From contig NAOQ01000006.1 in the NCBI GenBank assembly GCA_002751075.1, forward strand, positions 246,984 through 310,983: 64,000 nt of DNA, written 5' to 3'. Position numbers and translations under genes: made by a program. Below are positions 61,630 to 64,000 of the stretch, piece by piece (within the stretch, counting starts at the first letter, position 1; each line of letters starts with the position of its first letter). Source of the DNA: Ichthyophonus hoferi. Taxonomy: Eukaryota > Opisthokonta > Ichthyosporea > Ichthyophonida > Ichthyophonidae. The notes under the pieces are model-generated. The model worked only from the letters and a program-made list of their open reading frames with translations, was not told the origin of the DNA and ran no database searches.

Positions 61630-64000
61630 CTATTCGGTTTCTCCAGGCAACTGTGATGAAAACCATTGTATCCATGGTATATTATACACTTTTAATATGC
61701 CTCTGTTATTGTTCTTGGTACATTGAAAGGTCAGGGGTGGCGGCACACCCTCTTGATCAGTATATTTTTATTCAATTAAAAACGACCATTAAAAAGGCAT
61801 CAAGCCAGTATAGTACAGGGGGTTGTTGGCCGATTGTAAGATAATCTCTCTATAGTGGCACTAGCCAGGGGCCTATCATCATTGTTTGCAACCACTGTAG
61901 TATACATTTAAGAATATGTAGTGACATCATAATCACTACTAGTAAAACAAAACTTATTAAGCCAGATAAATTCATGCATATTTCCATAATAATCAACACA
62001 CGCTAGCCCCCAGCTTATTGCACTAGGATATTACACATAATAATAAGAGTCCACATTGGTGAAAAACACCCTGGTCCAAACCATAGGCATGCATATGTGT
62101 TGCCATGGACATGTGAGAGGGGCCATCATGAGGGAGAGGTATTGTTTTACCCTAAAGATATTGTATACTGAAAGTAGAGGGTAAAATTCCACTCCACTGC
62201 TTTATGATTGGTCAAGATATTTCCTTGGCAACCTGTGAGTGTAGTCGGGTTACTATCTGGTTGTAACCTATATATCTTGTTACATAGAGGCAGTTATAAA
62301 CAGATATATTGGTGTGTGCAAAGGGCTACTAATACATACGGGGGGATGTAGGTCAATAATCTGACTGTTGAGGGCGTCAAGTCTTTCTTTTTGTAACTGC
62401 AGCTTATCCTGTGTAAGGGAAATAGTATCAGACCTATTCTGGGGGTAGAGGGCAAAAAAGAGGCACGAAGATGATTCCTTAATAAAGGTCTTGCTGTATA
62501 CTGATTACTGGACTATAATTAAACCTAGAATCCAATCATTTTCAGTTTGTAGAGACAATTAAATACATATGACAAGATTAAAAAGGGGTAAAGTAATGTG
62601 ATTGGACAAGCCAAAGTATGAAAATAACTTATAAAGTAAGAAAAAGTTTGTAATGCGAAGCAAATACAAACCAAATGTTAGGTTAGAAAAACGAAAGAAT
62701 AGCCTCACTAGAGACAGTAAAGAGAGAAAAACTACAAAGAGAGAGACGAATAGAGATAGTTATGAAGGGCGCGCATCCAACTCACCTGTAGTACCAGATC
62801 GTGATGTATTAGATCATTGTCCAGTGCTCTGTTTCGCTGTACCTGTTGGCCAATGGCCTGCAATACTCCCCGTACATGCATTTCTTCCTAATAGGTTAAT
62901 AGGTAGTCCTGTTAATAGTGCTTCCTATATGCAAACTGTACCCAGGTACTCTACCCTACCCTACCTTATCTTACCCACCCACCTGCAACACTGCTGCCTC
63001 CTCCTGGGCCAGGCCACAAGTCAGATGATCCTCATACTCTTGCTTTCTACACAGGGATTCCTCCTCTATAGAACAGAGAGGAAAGAGCGTAAGAGGGAGA
63101 CATATGACATATGGCCAATAAGGCATGCCCAAAGAACATGTGCTCCTATCAATCAGACCCTAAAGGAGGCCGCCTAGTTATGACCAAAAAGTCATAGAGA
63201 CGGTGGGGCATGCTCACCTTGTGGCTTGTGCCTGGTCATTTCTAGTTGCAGGGTTCTGCTCCGGGTCTCCCGCGCTACCATCTCTCTCCTTTCCTCCTTT
63301 TTAACTCGCTCCCACTCTGCCCGTTGCTGCTCCATGGTCTTTAGTTCCCTGTCATCTAGGGCCTGCTTAATCATGTTGTGTTGCTATGGATACAGGGGTT
63401 AGCACGTGGATTAGACAATAGTCACCCCTCCGACCCGTAACCAATCAACGGGGAAGAGCAAAAAATTCAGTATATAGGTTTACAGGTTTATGGCACACAT
63501 ACCCACCCTGGTGGCCCCTAGCCTATTGACAGGGTCTACCTACCTCCTTTACAAGTACTTGCAGGTTAGCTTGTCGCTTCTCCCCCTCCTTCACCTGGGT
63601 TCCTCTCATGGACCTTTCTAACTGTACATTCCTTATTACTATCTCATTTCCTCCCTCCCCATTTGAAGCCTCGTCTCTATGGCTTAATTATTTCGGCTCC
63701 TCTAACCTGACCTTCCAATCGTATAATTCTTTAACTCGTTAAAGCTATTAGAGTTGCATATATAGAAAATAGGCATGCCTGATAAAGAAAGAAACAGCCA
63801 ATGAAGACAGGAAAGGGTATAACGAGGGAGCAAGACAGGAGCAGTATAATGAAATATATTAGTGGGTATATTGGGTATATGGTTATATAATAAAAGACGT
63901 AGATATAGATAGATACACACTTATATACATGTACGGCAAGAGAAGAGCCAGCTAGGCAGATGGACCTACCTCTAGCAGGCCTAGTTCTCGATGGAAATCT
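61630..64000 (-). CDS. Coiled-coil protein, 3' part (gene runs off the window)
   Basis: Seven stretches with splice sites on the minus strand join in one frame: 64000-63971 (partial), 63669-63544, 63383-63218, 63065-62983, 62887-62786, 62408-62340 and a tiny last exon 61650-61630 ending LPGETE-stop. The product is almost wholly charged helix, for example IKQALDDRELKTMEQQ, WERVKKEERREMVARE, RKQEYEDHLTCGLAQEE, EMHVRGVLQAIGQQVQ and LQLQKERLDALNSQI, typical of a long coiled coil. No other domain is seen. I do not recognise the family; centrosomal or ciliary coiled-coil proteins look similar, but that is only resemblance. The last exon is weak: its only support is matching phase, an AG acceptor and an immediate stop. 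The 5' part is beyond 64000. Confidence 0.65.
62653..63177 (+). other. Antisense open frame over coiled-coil exons, judged not a gene
   Basis: A 174-codon plus-strand frame overlaps three minus-strand coiled-coil exons and their introns. Its composition is unremarkable and it has no domain, while the minus strand keeps splice sites and frame. It is noted so that it is not mistaken for a gene. Confidence 0.2.

Noticed and set aside
1-64000. tRNA, rRNA and other structured RNA genes
   Set aside because: A read for tRNA B-box-like GGTTCRANTCC words and rRNA-like blocks found none convincing. A covariance-model scan would be needed to be sure.

Overview
The window reads as nuclear DNA of an animal, probably an early-branching one with a compact genome; a demosponge would fit. 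This is inference. The grounds are genes split into many short exons with GT-AG introns (often 50-300 bp), short spacers between genes, and a Mondo-family bHLH-zipper factor that keeps the animal-type N-terminal Mondo region. Two 25-base N runs (18702-18726 and 51781-51805) are assembly gaps, both inside introns.

Layout. 1-9.1 kb is AT-rich repeat land: two decayed Ty1/copia 3' pol ends flank an old tandem array of roughly 1 kb units carrying short related ORFs. Then come seven host genes. 9.3-15.3 kb (-): Mondo/MLXIP-type factor, 19 coding exons, 699 aa. 17.5-22.2 kb (-): CYP51, 15 exons, 502 aa. 22.2-28.3 kb: spacer with a diverged LTR-like repeat pair. 28.4-34.3 kb (-): ABCB8, 15 exons, 710 aa. 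35.4-40.6 kb (+): FERRY3/C12orf4, 13 exons, 505 aa. 43.5-47.1 kb (-): GPN3, 9 exons, 279 aa. 48.8-53.7 kb (+): PGS1, first exon not found and one junction unresolved. 57.4-60.9 kb (+): legumain, 8 exons, 440 aa. 61.6-64.0 kb (-): 3' end of an unidentified coiled-coil gene that runs off the window.

For six of the seven recognised genes, the exons I chose by splice sites and homology join in one reading frame from start to stop. PGS1 is the exception. All exon limits were read by eye, so an error of a base or two is possible.

The genes share no obvious pathway: glucose/lipid-responsive transcription, sterol synthesis, a mitochondrial ABC exporter, an endosomal mRNA-transport subunit, RNA polymerase II assembly, cardiolipin precursor synthesis and lysosomal proteolysis. 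Two are mitochondrial (ABCB8, PGS1). Two pairs are head-to-head: ABCB8/FERRY3 (1.1 kb apart) and GPN3/PGS1 (under 1.8 kb). I found no operon, CRISPR array, tRNA or rRNA gene. I did not find a clearly new biological system. The oddest items are the ORF-bearing tandem array on the left, a splice acceptor inside a minisatellite in PGS1, and the density of CCAAT/ATTGG pentamers in introns and spacers.
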